Assembly: GCA_965221485.1 (NCBI GenBank)
Contig: OZ244893.1
Location: forward strand, 3,286,001 to 3,350,000
DNA from: JAJEBT01 sp965221485
Lineage (GTDB): Bacteria > Pseudomonadota > Alphaproteobacteria > MPNO01 > UBA830
Length of the DNA: 64,000 bases
Direction of reading: 5' to 3'
Below the pieces are notes generated by a model, which worked only from the letters and a program-made list of their open reading frames with translations, was not told the DNA's origin and did not search any database. A program made the position numbers and the translations under genes. Positions 35,131 through 44,365 of this stretch are shown here, in pieces. Every line of letters starts with the position of its first letter. Position 1 is the first letter of the stretch.

Positions 35131-36143
35131 AGCGTGCGCCCCCGAAACAGGCCTGTTGGCCGCCACAGCAGAACCGCGACCAGAATGATGAATGAGACCG
35201 CGAACTTGTAGTCGGTCGAAAGAAGCTGCATCAGACCGTCAGGCTGGAGGTTCTCCGGCAGGAGATAACGCAGGAATTTCTTGTAGGCATAGGTGACGCC
35301 GACCTCGGAAAAGGCAACGATGAATCCTCCCGCGATTGCGCCTACAGGTTGTCCGATCCCGCCGACGACTGCAGCTGCAAACATGGGAAGCAGAAGCTGA
35401 AAATAGGTGAACGGGTGAAACGCCTTGTCGAGCCCGTACAGGGTTCCTGCAATCGTGGCCAATGTTCCGGTGATGACCCAGGTCATCAGCACCACCCGAT
35501 CGGGGCTGATTCCCGACAGGAGTGCAAGATCCTGGTTGTCGGAATAGGCCCGCATCGACTTTCCGGAACGGGTTCTCTGGAGGAACCAGAACAGCGCTGC
35601 CACTGCCGCTACGGCGGCGACGACCGTCAAGACCTGCGAGGTACGAATGACAAGCCCCTCGCCGAGCCCCGTCGCCCGCTTGAAGTCGCCGGCGCGGACA
35701 ATAAAGCGGGAGCCGTCGAGGAAAGACTGGTTGCCCGGCCCGATGATGAAACGGACGAGACCGTTGAACACGAACATGACGCCCACCGAAACGATGGCCA
35801 GCACGGTGGGTGAACTGCGGCGGATCCGATAGAAGCGGAAGACGGAGCGATCCGCCGCGAGACAGATGGCAATTGTCACGAGAATACCGAACGGGAGTGC
35901 CAGCAGGGCGGTCGGAAGGGGCCCGAGGCTGACGCCCCAGGCCTGAAGTTGCCAGGTTGCCAGAATGACGGCAGCCGTACCCAGCGCCATGAGATCACCA
36001 TGGGACAGATTGGCAAATCTCAGGATACCGTAGACCAGGGTGATGCCAAGGGCGCCCAGCGCCAGCTGCGATCCGTAGACGGTGGCCGGCAGCAGGACGA
36101 AATTCGTCAGGAGAATGGCTGCGTTGGCGATGTCTGTAAACAT
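35127..36143 (-). CDS. livH: Branched-chain amino acid ABC permease LivH-type
   Basis: 338-residue inner-membrane permease. LivH blocks are LALGALGITLVYGILRFANLSHGDLM near the N terminus, the RTRSGKSMRAYSDNQDLALL EAA-like loop, and AAVVGGIGQPVGAIAGG near the end. About eight hydrophobic helices. The ATG at 36143 lies 7 bases after the LivF stop with GGGAGG upstream. The order K-G-F-H-M is contiguous, so the full importer is encoded. Proteins of this class import branched-chain amino acids but many relatives carry amides, urea or aromatic acids. Confidence 0.92.
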   Translation of the reverse strand: MFTDIANAAILLTNFVLLPATVYGSQLALGALGITLVYGILRFANLSHGDLMALGTAAVILATWQLQAWGVSLGPLPTALLALPFGILVTIAICLAADRSVFRFYRIRRSSPTVLAIVSVGVMFVFNGLVRFIIGPGNQSFLDGSRFIVRAGDFKRATGLGEGLVIRTSQVLTVVAAVAAVAALFWFLQRTRSGKSMRAYSDNQDLALLSGISPDRVVLMTWVITGTLATIAGTLYGLDKAFHPFTYFQLLLPMFAAAVVGGIGQPVGAIAGGFIVAFSEVGVTYAYKKFLRYLLPENLQPDGLMQLLSTDYKFAVSFIILVAVLLWRPTGLFRGRTL

Positions 36144-36150
36144 CGGCTGG

Positions 36151-36855
36151 TCAGCCTCCCAGGAACGACTTGCGGACCTCCGCGTCGGCGAGAAGAGCCT
36201 CGCCTGTGTCCGTGAAGCGATTTTGTCCTGTAACCAGGACGAACCCACGATCGGCGATCGACAGGGCTTGCCGCGCATTCTGCTCTACCATCAGAACAGC
36301 GGTGCCGCTTCGCCGGATCTCGATGATCCTCTCGAACAGTCCGTCCATGACAATGGGAGAGACGCCCGCTGTCGGTTCGTCCAGCATCAGCACCTGGGGC
36401 TGCGTCATCAGGGCGCGGCCGATTGCGACCTGCTGTCGTTGTCCTCCCGACAGTTCCCCTGCTGCCTGGCGGCGCTTGTCCTTGAGAATGGGGAACAGCT
36501 CGAATACCTGTTCGAGACTGGGGGAAATGTCATCACGCCGCAGAAACGCCCCCATTTCCAGGTTTTCTTCTACGGTGAGTGTGGGGAACACGTTCTGGTT
36601 CTGGGGGACGAAAGCCATTCCGTCCCGGACGCGGTCCTGGGGGGTGCGGTCAGTGATAATGCGTCCGTCCAGCCGAACCTCGCCCTCACTCAGTTCGATC
36701 ATGCCGAACAGGGCTTTCATGGCGGTTGACTTGCCAGCGCCGTTCGGCCCCACGATCACGGTGATCTGACCCCGTTCGGCAGAGATTTCACACCCCTGGA
36801 GGATGTCTGCGCCGCCATAGCCTCCGCGCATTCGTTCCCCAACCAGAAAACTCAC
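36151..36855 (-). CDS. livF: Branched-chain amino acid ABC ATPase LivF-type
   Basis: 234-residue ATPase. Walker A GPNGAGKST is near 36-44, the signature LSGGQRQQ follows near 135, Walker B is VLMLDEPTAG, and the LivF-specific segments GMAFVPQNQNVFPTLTVEENL and the switch region MVEQN are present. The start is GTG at 36855, overlapping the LivG stop as GTGA. Pairs with LivG to power LivH/LivM. Confidence 0.93.
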   Translation of the reverse strand: MSFLVGERMRGGYGGADILQGCEISAERGQITVIVGPNGAGKSTAMKALFGMIELSEGEVRLDGRIITDRTPQDRVRDGMAFVPQNQNVFPTLTVEENLEMGAFLRRDDISPSLEQVFELFPILKDKRRQAAGELSGGQRQQVAIGRALMTQPQVLMLDEPTAGVSPIVMDGLFERIIEIRRSGTAVLMVEQNARQALSIADRGFVLVTGQNRFTDTGEALLADAEVRKSFLGG

Positions 36856-37658
36856 GGCGGGAGAGCCCGGTCTTGCTCCTGATCTCCGAGCCCTCTGCCG
36901 AGATAGGCCTCGATGACCCGTTCGTCACTGGTCACGACGGGTGCGGACCCGGATGTCAGCACGCGGCCCTCTGCCATGACGATGACGGGATCGCACAGCA
37001 GTGACACGAATTCCATATCATGCTCGATAAGGCAAAACGTGTAGCCGCGCTGGAGATTGAGCCTGAGGATTGCGCTCGAGATGGACCGCAGCAAGGTTCG
37101 GTTCACGCCGGCCGCGATCTCATCGAGCAAGATCACACGGGCGTCCGTCATCAGGATCCGCGCGATTTCGAGAAGTTTCTTCTGCCCGCCTGACAGGTTG
37201 CCTGCCGGCTCCTGCGCGACCGATTCGAGGTCAAGAAACGTGATTATGTCCTCGGCCTTGCGACGCAATACTGCTTCCTCGTCGCGAACGCGACCGGGAC
37301 GCAACCATGCGCCGAGCAAACGCTCGCCGGTTTGGTCCGGTCCGACAACCATCAGGTTTTCAAAAACCGTCAGGGTTGGGAATTCGTGGGGAATCTGAAA
37401 GGTTCGGAGTACGCCCCGATGGAAGAGCTGGTGCGGGCTGAGCCCGGTTATGTCCTCGTCATCAAGATAGATGCGCCCGGACGAAGGCGGATACAGGCCG
37501 GCAATGACATTGAAGAGCGTCGTTTTTCCGGCGCCATTGGGACCGATCAGCCCGGTGATTGCCCCTTCCTGAAGATCGAGTGTAACGCCGTTGACGGCAC
37601 GCACACCGCCAAAAGACTTGTGGACATCAACCACCCGGATCACCGGATTGTCCGGCAT
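36852..37658 (-). CDS. livG: Branched-chain amino acid ABC ATPase LivG-type
   Basis: 268-residue ATPase. Walker A GPNGAGKTT is near 36-44, Walker B VILLDEIAAGVN, and the signature NLSGGQKKLLEIAR. LivG features are the long insert between Walker A and signature and the IEHDMEFVSLLCD switch region. The residue after the Walker B Glu is Ile rather than the usual Pro, a mild change. The ATG at 37658 begins the conserved part; its ribosome site is weak, and a few in-frame upstream codons cannot be excluded. Confidence 0.92.
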   Translation of the reverse strand: MPDNPVIRVVDVHKSFGGVRAVNGVTLDLQEGAITGLIGPNGAGKTTLFNVIAGLYPPSSGRIYLDDEDITGLSPHQLFHRGVLRTFQIPHEFPTLTVFENLMVVGPDQTGERLLGAWLRPGRVRDEEAVLRRKAEDIITFLDLESVAQEPAGNLSGGQKKLLEIARILMTDARVILLDEIAAGVNRTLLRSISSAILRLNLQRGYTFCLIEHDMEFVSLLCDPVIVMAEGRVLTSGSAPVVTSDERVIEAYLGRGLGDQEQDRALPP

Positions 37659-37681
37659 CGGGTCCGGCAGCCGTGAGGAAA

Positions 37682-37708
37682 CACCGTCCGGCGAAAGGCC
37701 GGACGGTG
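37682..37708 (-). promoter_or_regulatory. GC hairpin between LivK-like receptor and LivG genes
   Basis: Perfect 11-base stem (caccgtccggc / gccggacggtg) with a five-base loop, 19 bases after the receptor stop and 23 before the LivG start. On the transcript it is followed by a short TTT, which is weak for termination. It resembles the hairpins after the other receptor genes and probably sets receptor excess. Confidence 0.68.
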
Positions 37709-37727
37709 CCAATTGCTTCTGCGGGGT

Positions 37728-38912
37728 TCAGTGAACCTTGACGACCTCGAATTTGCCGTTTCTGATTTCAAACTCCTTGTAGGAGCCTGCCGGGTCGCCG
37801 ACATCATCGAGTTCGACGTCTGTCGCACCCTCGTAGTTCACGTCCTGTCCGGCGGCCAGGAGATCCATGGCCTTGCCGAGTTCGCCAGGCCCGATTTTGG
37901 TTCCGGGCGCATTGGCGACCATCCTCACCTTCGACTGGATGGCTGCACGATCCATGGAGCCGGCGGCCTGCGCAGCCAGGATGATGAGTGCGGCGGCGTC
38001 ATAGGCCTCGCCGGCAAACGGTGCGTCTCCCTTGACACCGGCCGCTGCCGCGAGGTTCACGAACGTCTGGCTGTTGGGGGAATCGGAACCTGGTGTCGTG
38101 GCGATGGAACCGTTCAGGTTGGTGCCGAAGGTGTCGGTCAGGGCGTCCCCCTTCATACCGTCGGCCATGACAAACATGTCAAACGCGCCACTGTCGAGCG
38201 AGGCCTGGATAATGCCCTTACCTCCCTGGTCCACATAGCCGAAGACGGCCAGGTGCTCGGCGCCCGAAGCTGCCAGAGCGGCCACTTCCGCGGAATAGTC
38301 GGCCTTTCCATCCTCATGCGCAGCGGAGATTTCCACCTTGCCGCCCAGCGCCTTGAAGGCGTTGCCAAACGAGTTGGCGAGGCCCTTGCCGTAGTCGTTG
38401 TTCGTGTAGGTTACGGCAATATTCTTGATGCCGCGGCCCATGACGATGTCAGCGAGAACCACGCCTTGCCTGGCATCGGACGGTGCGGTACGGAAGAAAT
38501 GTCCCTTGTCGTCGATTGTGGTGAGCGCCGGGGAGGTTGCTGACGGCGAAATCAGCACGACACCGTTGGGCACGCCTACGTTGTTGGTCACGGCGATGGT
38601 CACGCCCGAGCAGTCCGCACCCATGATTGCGGCGACACCGTCCGAGGTCACAAGACGCTCGGCTGCTGCGGTTGCCTCGGCAGCACCGACGCATGTGGAA
38701 TCAGCGCGAACGGGAGAGACCTTTTGCCCACCCATGAACTTGCCCGAGTCTGACGCCTCTTTCATGGCCAGTTCCGCGCTGCTGGCAATCGCCGGTACCA
38801 GCGATTCGATGGGTCCTGTGAAGCCAAGAAGGACGCCAATTTTCATTTCGGCGTTCGCGCTCGACACGGTCATGCCGAGGGCTGCTGCGGCCGCCAAGAA
38901 CATTCTGTACAT
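37728..38912 (-). CDS. ABC transporter substrate-binding protein (LivK-like)
   Basis: 394-residue periplasmic receptor of the type I fold. A signal peptide covers about 1-22 (MYRMFLAAAAALGMTVSSANAE). The mature N terminus MKIGVLLGFTGPIESLVP and the central YTNNDYGKGLANSF segment are typical; the second domain shows AYDAAALIILAAQAAGS. It has three Cys, two of which may form a disulfide. The start at 38912 has AGGGAGA upstream. It is the first gene of the Liv-type operon, followed by a hairpin and LivG. The ligand may be an amino acid, amide or aromatic acid. Confidence 0.92.
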   Translation of the reverse strand: MYRMFLAAAAALGMTVSSANAEMKIGVLLGFTGPIESLVPAIASSAELAMKEASDSGKFMGGQKVSPVRADSTCVGAAEATAAAERLVTSDGVAAIMGADCSGVTIAVTNNVGVPNGVVLISPSATSPALTTIDDKGHFFRTAPSDARQGVVLADIVMGRGIKNIAVTYTNNDYGKGLANSFGNAFKALGGKVEISAAHEDGKADYSAEVAALAASGAEHLAVFGYVDQGGKGIIQASLDSGAFDMFVMADGMKGDALTDTFGTNLNGSIATTPGSDSPNSQTFVNLAAAAGVKGDAPFAGEAYDAAALIILAAQAAGSMDRAAIQSKVRMVANAPGTKIGPGELGKAMDLLAAGQDVNYEGATDVELDDVGDPAGSYKEFEIRNGKFEVVKVH

Positions 38913-39103
38913 TCTCTGTCTCCCTGAGAAATCGACCATTAGCGAGCGGTCATTCCGTCACTGTTGACCGGCATTGACTGAAGGCAGGGCGCCTTCCGAT
39001 CCGGGCCTGCAAACTATAGCACTTGCCTGAACGGCTGCAACCGAACCCGAAGCGCCGGGATGGTCCGGTCGAGACACGCTTCGTTACCCGGCACCACCGC
39101 CGC

Positions 39104-40387
39104 TCATCGCGCCGAAGTCCCCGGATCCTGTCCAGATGGGCGCCCGTCGATCATTTTCCTGATCTCTTGGCGAAGCCGGTGGCGGCGTGACAGACTCCAG
39201 AGAAAAGCCCCGAGAATAAATCCGGCGCCAATGGCCACCGGTATGCGGAATCCGACGAAATCTGCGGCGGCCCCCATGACAAACGCACCGATGGCCGGGG
39301 TTCCGAGCCACAGGATTCCGTAGAGACTGACGACCCTGCCGCGAATGGAATCGGGGATTTCCGCCTGCACCAGTGACTGGATCGTGATGCCACTGGCGTT
39401 CAGCAGGAAGCCCCACCCGATAAAGACTATGCCGGCAACGATGAACTCGTCGGTTACGACAAATGCGATCTGAACGATGGCGACGAGCAGCAGGGTACGA
39501 ATGAGTATGTCACTGAGACCTTGCAGCCGGCCGCGGCGAGACAGCCACACTCCCGACAGAAGCGATCCCAATCCGGCCCCACCAGTGAGCAGGGCCAGCC
39601 CGTCTGCTCCCATATGGAAGACCGCCCCGGTAAATCCGGGAAGAAGTTCTGCGGTTGCGCGGCCGAAAAACGATATGAAGAACAGCAGAATCAGCAGGGG
39701 TCCGATCAACGGGTGATTGACCACATGTCTGACCCCTTCCATGATCTCGGCGGGCACCGACGCCAGCGACTTGGGGGCCGGCATCCGGATCTGGATCCGG
39801 ATCATGTACAGGCCGACAAGCATCGGCACGTAACTCAAGGCATTCACGAGAAACGTGATGCCGACACCCCAGTAGAGAATGATGGCCGCGGAAATTGCTG
39901 GTCCGATCAGGCGCGAGCTGTTCCAGATCGTCGAGTTTATGCCAATCGCCGAGGTGATTTCCCTCCGATCGACAATGGTCCCGATGAGAGCCTGCCGGAA
40001 GGGTTGGTGCATGCCCTGGATGGATCCCTGTAACAGCGCAAGGCAGAACAGGAGTTCGATCGTGATCCATCCGCCGAGTGTCAGCGCCGCCAGGGCCGCA
40101 GCCTGGCACATATTGGCATACTGGACGAAACGTACGGCCTTGAGCCTGTCAATGCGATCTGCAAACGCTCCGGCGATAGGGGCCACGATCACGGTTGGTG
40201 CAAGATCGGCAAAGGCCACCAGCCCAAGCCATGTGCCCGAGCGGGTCAGTTCCCAGGCAAGCCATCCGACGGCCATCCGTTGCACCCATGTGCCGATCAG
40301 GGACGGAATCGCGCCGATGGTCAGAATCCGGAAGTTGCGATTGGCCATCGCAACGGCGACGCCGCCAAGCCAGGATGGAGATGTCAT
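39104..40387 (-). CDS. MFS transporter (MFS_3 / enterobactin-exporter-like)
   Basis: 427-residue major facilitator with about 12 hydrophobic segments. The N terminus has NRNFRILTIGAIPSLIGTWVQRMAVGWLAWELT, and the A-motif-like loop is GAFADRIDRLKAVRF; a second-half counterpart occurs around LSRRGRLQGLSD. The pattern fits the MFS_3 group of exporters. It follows the glutamine-synthetase-like gene by 150 bases on the same strand, so it may export or import an amine-containing compound handled by that gene, but this is inferred from position. The C-terminal tail is basic and cytoplasmic. Confidence 0.9.
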   Translation of the reverse strand: MTSPSWLGGVAVAMANRNFRILTIGAIPSLIGTWVQRMAVGWLAWELTRSGTWLGLVAFADLAPTVIVAPIAGAFADRIDRLKAVRFVQYANMCQAAALAALTLGGWITIELLFCLALLQGSIQGMHQPFRQALIGTIVDRREITSAIGINSTIWNSSRLIGPAISAAIILYWGVGITFLVNALSYVPMLVGLYMIRIQIRMPAPKSLASVPAEIMEGVRHVVNHPLIGPLLILLFFISFFGRATAELLPGFTGAVFHMGADGLALLTGGAGLGSLLSGVWLSRRGRLQGLSDILIRTLLLVAIVQIAFVVTDEFIVAGIVFIGWGFLLNASGITIQSLVQAEIPDSIRGRVVSLYGILWLGTPAIGAFVMGAAADFVGFRIPVAIGAGFILGAFLWSLSRRHRLRQEIRKMIDGRPSGQDPGTSAR

Positions 40388-40537
40388 GCCCCGATACGGC
40401 CGGTATTTCGCGCGATGCGAACCATGGACCGGGCCGCACCCGAACCGGGCGGCTGCTGCCTGGAGTGCGGTCTGTCCGGCGTCACGCTTCTCCGGCCATC
40501 ACACATGCCCGGATCGCCCAGGGCCGTGGCATCGGAA

Positions 40538-41995
40538 TCAGAAAATTGCGAAATATTCCTGCTGTTCCCAATCCGTGACAGAAGACAGAAAGCGGGCAAT
40601 CTCCGCTTTCTTGATGGTAAGAATATAATTCACAAACTGTTCCCCCATGGAGGCCCGGAACATTTCCGAGGCGTCAAGAGCCTCGACCGCCTCCATCAGG
40701 TTGCCGGGGAGTTTTTCTCCGTCAGCTTCGTAGGGTGTATCCGTGACCGGTGCGGCATCGCGTTGGTGCCGGATGCCATCCAGGCCGGAGTAGATTTGCG
40801 AGGCCAGATAGAGATAGGGATTGGCAGCGGGTTCGCCGACACGGTTCTCGATGCGCGATCCCGGATCTCCGGGAGCCGCAATGACCCGAATCATGGCGCC
40901 CCTGTTATCGCTGGACCATGCCGTGCGATCGGGGGCGAGGGAATAGGGCTGATAGCGCTTGTAGCCGTTTATGGTCGGTGTTGTGAATACGGAAGCCGCA
41001 CGGGCATGTTGCAGGATCCCGGCGACAAACTGTCGGCCCGTCGCCGAGAGGGTTTCGCCCTGTTGGGGCATGAAGGAATTTTCGCCGGCTTCGCGATGCG
41101 TCAACGTCTGATGCAGGTGCCATCCGCTGGAGAAGACATTGGGCAGGTTGGGGCGGCACATGAAGGTTGCGTGGAGACCGTGGCGACGTGCACACTGCTT
41201 GACGGCGCTTCGAAACAGGACCATCAGATCGGCGGACCTGAGACCCGTCCGGGGCTGGAATGTCGCCTCCACCTGGCCGGGGCCATATTCGACTTCCAGG
41301 GAACGCAACGGCAGCCCGAGTTCCAGAAGGTTCCGGCGTAGAATTTCCAGCGCGGGATCAAGTTCGTCCGCGCGCTGCTCCGTGAGGTACTGGAACCCAT
41401 GCGCCAACAGCTCGACACCAGGAGGTGTGCCCGGTTGGGTGGCATGTTGCGGCTCAAGCTTGGGATCGCTCAGTGCGAACAGATGGAACTCGACCTCGAG
41501 GCCTGTGACATAGTCGAATCCCTGTTCCTCCGCCCTCTGAACAGCCTCACGACCGATCCGTCGGGTGGAAAAGGGCACCGGTGTTCCGTCGGGATAATAG
41601 ATGTCGCAGAGCATCCAGCCGGTGCCGGGGGCCCATGGCAGGATCCGGAATGTGGTCGGGTCCGGCACCATCACAAAGTCGGCCCCGCCGGTCATTTCCG
41701 TCATGTCAAACCCGCCGCCGCTGGTGAAAACGGGGTACACTGTCCTGTGGGATGTATCCTTGGCGAGAAGCGTGGTTGTCATGCCGCAGCCATCTCGCAT
41801 GGCTGACGCAATGGTATCCGCGACCAGTGTCTTGCCGCGCAGGATGCCATGCTGATCGGCAAAGGAAAGACGGACAACATCAAGCTCCGCGCGTTCAATG
41901 CGTTTGAGAACTTCCGCCCCAATCACGTGATCGTCGTCGCTCCAGAGCCCGTTGCGTTCCACAAGCCCGTTGCGTCCGGTCGCTCCAGCGTTCAC
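40538..41995 (-). CDS. Glutamine synthetase family ligase (gamma-glutamyl-amine ligase-like)
   Basis: 485-residue glutamine synthetase family enzyme that would join glutamate to ammonia or an amine using ATP. Conserved blocks are VTGLEVEFHLF (Glu167, 169), EYGPGQVEATF (Glu236, Glu243), SGWHLHQTL (His293) and the C-terminal RIENRVGEPAANPYLYLA. It lacks the adenylylation-site region of true nitrogen-assimilating GlnA and looks like the PuuA/GlnA3 branch acting on amines. The start GTG at 41995 overlaps the stop of the Rieske oxygenase gene as GTGA. In aniline degradation such a ligase partners a Rieske oxygenase, so this pair may glutamylate an aromatic amine. Confidence 0.9.
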   Translation of the reverse strand: MNAGATGRNGLVERNGLWSDDDHVIGAEVLKRIERAELDVVRLSFADQHGILRGKTLVADTIASAMRDGCGMTTTLLAKDTSHRTVYPVFTSGGGFDMTEMTGGADFVMVPDPTTFRILPWAPGTGWMLCDIYYPDGTPVPFSTRRIGREAVQRAEEQGFDYVTGLEVEFHLFALSDPKLEPQHATQPGTPPGVELLAHGFQYLTEQRADELDPALEILRRNLLELGLPLRSLEVEYGPGQVEATFQPRTGLRSADLMVLFRSAVKQCARRHGLHATFMCRPNLPNVFSSGWHLHQTLTHREAGENSFMPQQGETLSATGRQFVAGILQHARAASVFTTPTINGYKRYQPYSLAPDRTAWSSDNRGAMIRVIAAPGDPGSRIENRVGEPAANPYLYLASQIYSGLDGIRHQRDAAPVTDTPYEADGEKLPGNLMEAVEALDASEMFRASMGEQFVNYILTIKKAEIARFLSSVTDWEQQEYFAIF

Positions 41996-43284
41996 AACCG
42001 GTTGACCCAGCTTGTATTCCTGCGTCTCAGGTCAGCCTGCTGACGCCAGGCTTGCGGCCAGCTGCAGGCGGAGGTGATGGTATCGATTGCGGCCGGCCCG
42101 GTGACGCCCGCCAGATCGGGCAGCCCTGACGGGCCGTGTGTCTCCAGGGCGTCGAGGGCCTGGATCAGCTTGCGCCGATAGGCTGTGATCCCGACGTCAG
42201 AAGCTCCAAGATGCTCCCGGGTTCGATCGAAGACGGGTCCCTGGGACTCCACCGCCCACTGGTCATGGACATTGATATCGTGACCCATGCCTGTATAGGT
42301 TTGCGTCCGTTGCTCTTCCGCGTTGAAACCGTATTCATTCGACCGGTTCCGGCGCGGCCGGTAATCGGGCAGGCTGTAGAGTTCCAGCCGTTGCGCGTTC
42401 ATCTGATCCTTGTCGACGGCATGCTCGAACGCTGTGAAGATTGCATACCACCAGCAGTGCGTGTCATCGATCGGAACATGCCATTGGGTGATGGTCATGT
42501 CCGCTGACATCGGGATCACAATGGCGTTGGGAAACAGCTGATTTGTGATGCGGACATGCATCCGGTCCGGGTCAAGGCGACGCAGCGCGGCAAGGCGCAA
42601 CCCGAACGCCGTGTCTTCAATCTCGATCTTCGGACAGGGATATTCCCGCAGCAATCGAGTGACCGGGATGTTTTCCGTGCTGTCTCCGAATTGGCGGCCA
42701 TATCCCTCGTCCGGTGTCGAATCTTCGTAGAACCGGTGGAGGAATGAGGCGTGGGCCGGATCAATTCCGACTTCCAGGGCTTGCAGCCAGTTGCACTCGA
42801 TCAGCCCCTTGAACGCAAACGTGTGAGTGGACGGTGCGACAAAGCAGTCCAGTTCGGGAAGGTCGGGGGGTTCACCGTCGCCCAGCCACGCGAACACGAT
42901 GCCGTTACGTTCCTTACAGGGATAGGCCGTATGGCGGATCTTGCGGCAAAAGTTGCTGTCCGGCGGTTCGGCCGGTTGATCAAGGCATTGTCCCCCGGCA
43001 TCGAAGAGCCAGCCGTGAAACGTGCAACGCAACCCTCCATCCTCCAGCCGTCCGTAGAGCAGATCTGCACCGCGATGCGGGCAATGCCGGCCAAGGAGTC
43101 CATAACCGCTGTCGTCGCGGTAGAGAACGAGATCCTCGCCCATCAAGCGAACCGGTCTGACAGGGCGATCGCTCTCCAGTTCCTGGGCCAGGGCGGCCGG
43201 CTGCCAGTATTGCCGCATTAATTTGCCGCAAGGCGTCCCCTGATCCGTTCGGGTCACCCGTTGATTCTGTTCGCTGCTCAGCAT
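41992..43284 (-). CDS. Rieske mononuclear-iron oxygenase (phthalate 4,5-dioxygenase-like)
   Basis: 430-residue alpha-type oxygenase component. [2Fe-2S] ligands are Cys68, His70, Cys87 and His90 (CPH and CTFH motifs). The iron site is GIDPAHASFLHRF, giving two His with Asp. It resembles phthalate 4,5-dioxygenase oxygenase and carries no beta subunit. Its stop overlaps the start of the GS-like ligase by four bases, showing coupling of the two. Reductase partner is not nearby. The extra C-terminal 100 residues (TYTGMGHDINVHDQWAVESQG) fit this subfamily. The substrate is probably an aromatic compound. Confidence 0.93.
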   Translation of the reverse strand: MLSSEQNQRVTRTDQGTPCGKLMRQYWQPAALAQELESDRPVRPVRLMGEDLVLYRDDSGYGLLGRHCPHRGADLLYGRLEDGGLRCTFHGWLFDAGGQCLDQPAEPPDSNFCRKIRHTAYPCKERNGIVFAWLGDGEPPDLPELDCFVAPSTHTFAFKGLIECNWLQALEVGIDPAHASFLHRFYEDSTPDEGYGRQFGDSTENIPVTRLLREYPCPKIEIEDTAFGLRLAALRRLDPDRMHVRITNQLFPNAIVIPMSADMTITQWHVPIDDTHCWWYAIFTAFEHAVDKDQMNAQRLELYSLPDYRPRRNRSNEYGFNAEEQRTQTYTGMGHDINVHDQWAVESQGPVFDRTREHLGASDVGITAYRRKLIQALDALETHGPSGLPDLAGVTGPAAIDTITSACSWPQAWRQQADLRRRNTSWVNRL

Positions 43285-43585
43285 GGCATCAATTTAGCGA
43301 TTCCCGTTCTGTCTGTCGCCCACCAAGCCGGCTATGAACAGGTGTTTCATTGGACGGTTCCCGAACCGTTTCGTTCGGCGAATTCTGTGAGTGGATACCC
43401 TCCTGCAGGAAGGGTTTGTGGTGACAGCAGATATGACGAACTCTATACCAGACAGGCGCGGCGGACGACAGAACGAAATGCGGTTGTATGACCGTCGGTT
43501 GTCTGACATCCCCTGAACGGGATCTTCCCGGGCTCCGATTGATCCGGGCCTGATCAGAGGCGACAGCGGAAACAGGAGAACTCGA
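43285..43585. promoter_or_regulatory. Divergent promoter region, Rieske/GS pair and VOC gene
   Basis: About 300 bases between divergent starts. It should contain both promoters; AT-richer bases occur just left of 43320 and 43430-43490. The VOC gene has ACAGGAGAAC upstream. No regulator gene or clear operator palindrome was found. Confidence 0.4.
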
Positions 43586-43981
43586 ATGGAGCGACACGGA
43601 ATGTTCGAATGGAATGAATTTCTGGCCAATGATGTTGCAAGGGCAAAGGCCTTCTATCGGGATGTTTTCGCCTGGGAGGCCGAAGAGACCCCGATGCCCG
43701 GGGGCGGCACCTATCATGTTTTCAGGTCGGGCAAGGAGATGATCGCCGGCATGATGGACATCCGGGATACCGAGGCCCCTGAAGGGACCCCGTCACACTG
43801 GTTTTCCTATATCGGCGTGGTCGATGTAGACAAGACCTGTGTTGCCGTGAAGGAACAGGGGGGCGAAGTCCTGCGGGTTTTCGATGTTGCGGATATTGGC
43901 CGCTTCGCCGTGATCCGTGACTCCGATGGCGGGGTCGTCGGTCTTATGACCCTCGAGACCAGCGAGGTTTCTCCGGATTGA
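43586..43981 (+). CDS. Small VOC-family protein
   Basis: 131-residue single-module protein of the glyoxalase/bleomycin-resistance fold. The start MERHGMFEWNEFLANDVARAKAFYRDVFAWE and the FWS-type SHWFSYIGVVDVDK segment resemble the PhnB/27-kDa antigen-like VOC proteins. Metal ligands are not clear: the N-terminal position has Glu (FEWNE) and the C-terminal IRDSDGGVVGLM lacks the usual Glu, so it may not be an enzyme. AGGAG lies before the ATG. Monocistronic; 800 bases of noncoding sequence follow. Confidence 0.85.
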   Translation: MERHGMFEWNEFLANDVARAKAFYRDVFAWEAEETPMPGGGTYHVFRSGKEMIAGMMDIRDTEAPEGTPSHWFSYIGVVDVDKTCVAVKEQGGEVLRVFDVADIGRFAVIRDSDGGVVGLMTLETSEVSPD

Positions 43982-44365
43982 AGACGGGATGTACATCAAG
44001 GTCGGGACAAGCTGGCGCGCTCACGGAAAGAGCCTGTACCCTAGGAGTTCGGTGTTCTGCACTCTCTGCTGACAGGCTGCACAAGCACCAAGGCGATGCA
44101 TCCCTGCCTCAATCCCGCCCGCGAACTCTTCCCGCCCCGGGCTGCCGGGCTCGATCCGGCTCAACAGCCGAAAGGAGGCCGCCGCCCATGGAATTTGAGT
44201 TTGGCTGACGGTGTCCCGGTGCTGCAAGCACGAAACCGCTTTGTCCCTGGTGCGCACGATTGCCGGTGCGGGTTGCGGCTCTCGTGCTGGGTGGGCAACG
44301 TTCGCCCTTGCGGACATTTCCGCCCGGCGAGAACGCTTGGCGGAATGTCAGCCGGTTCTGGCCGC

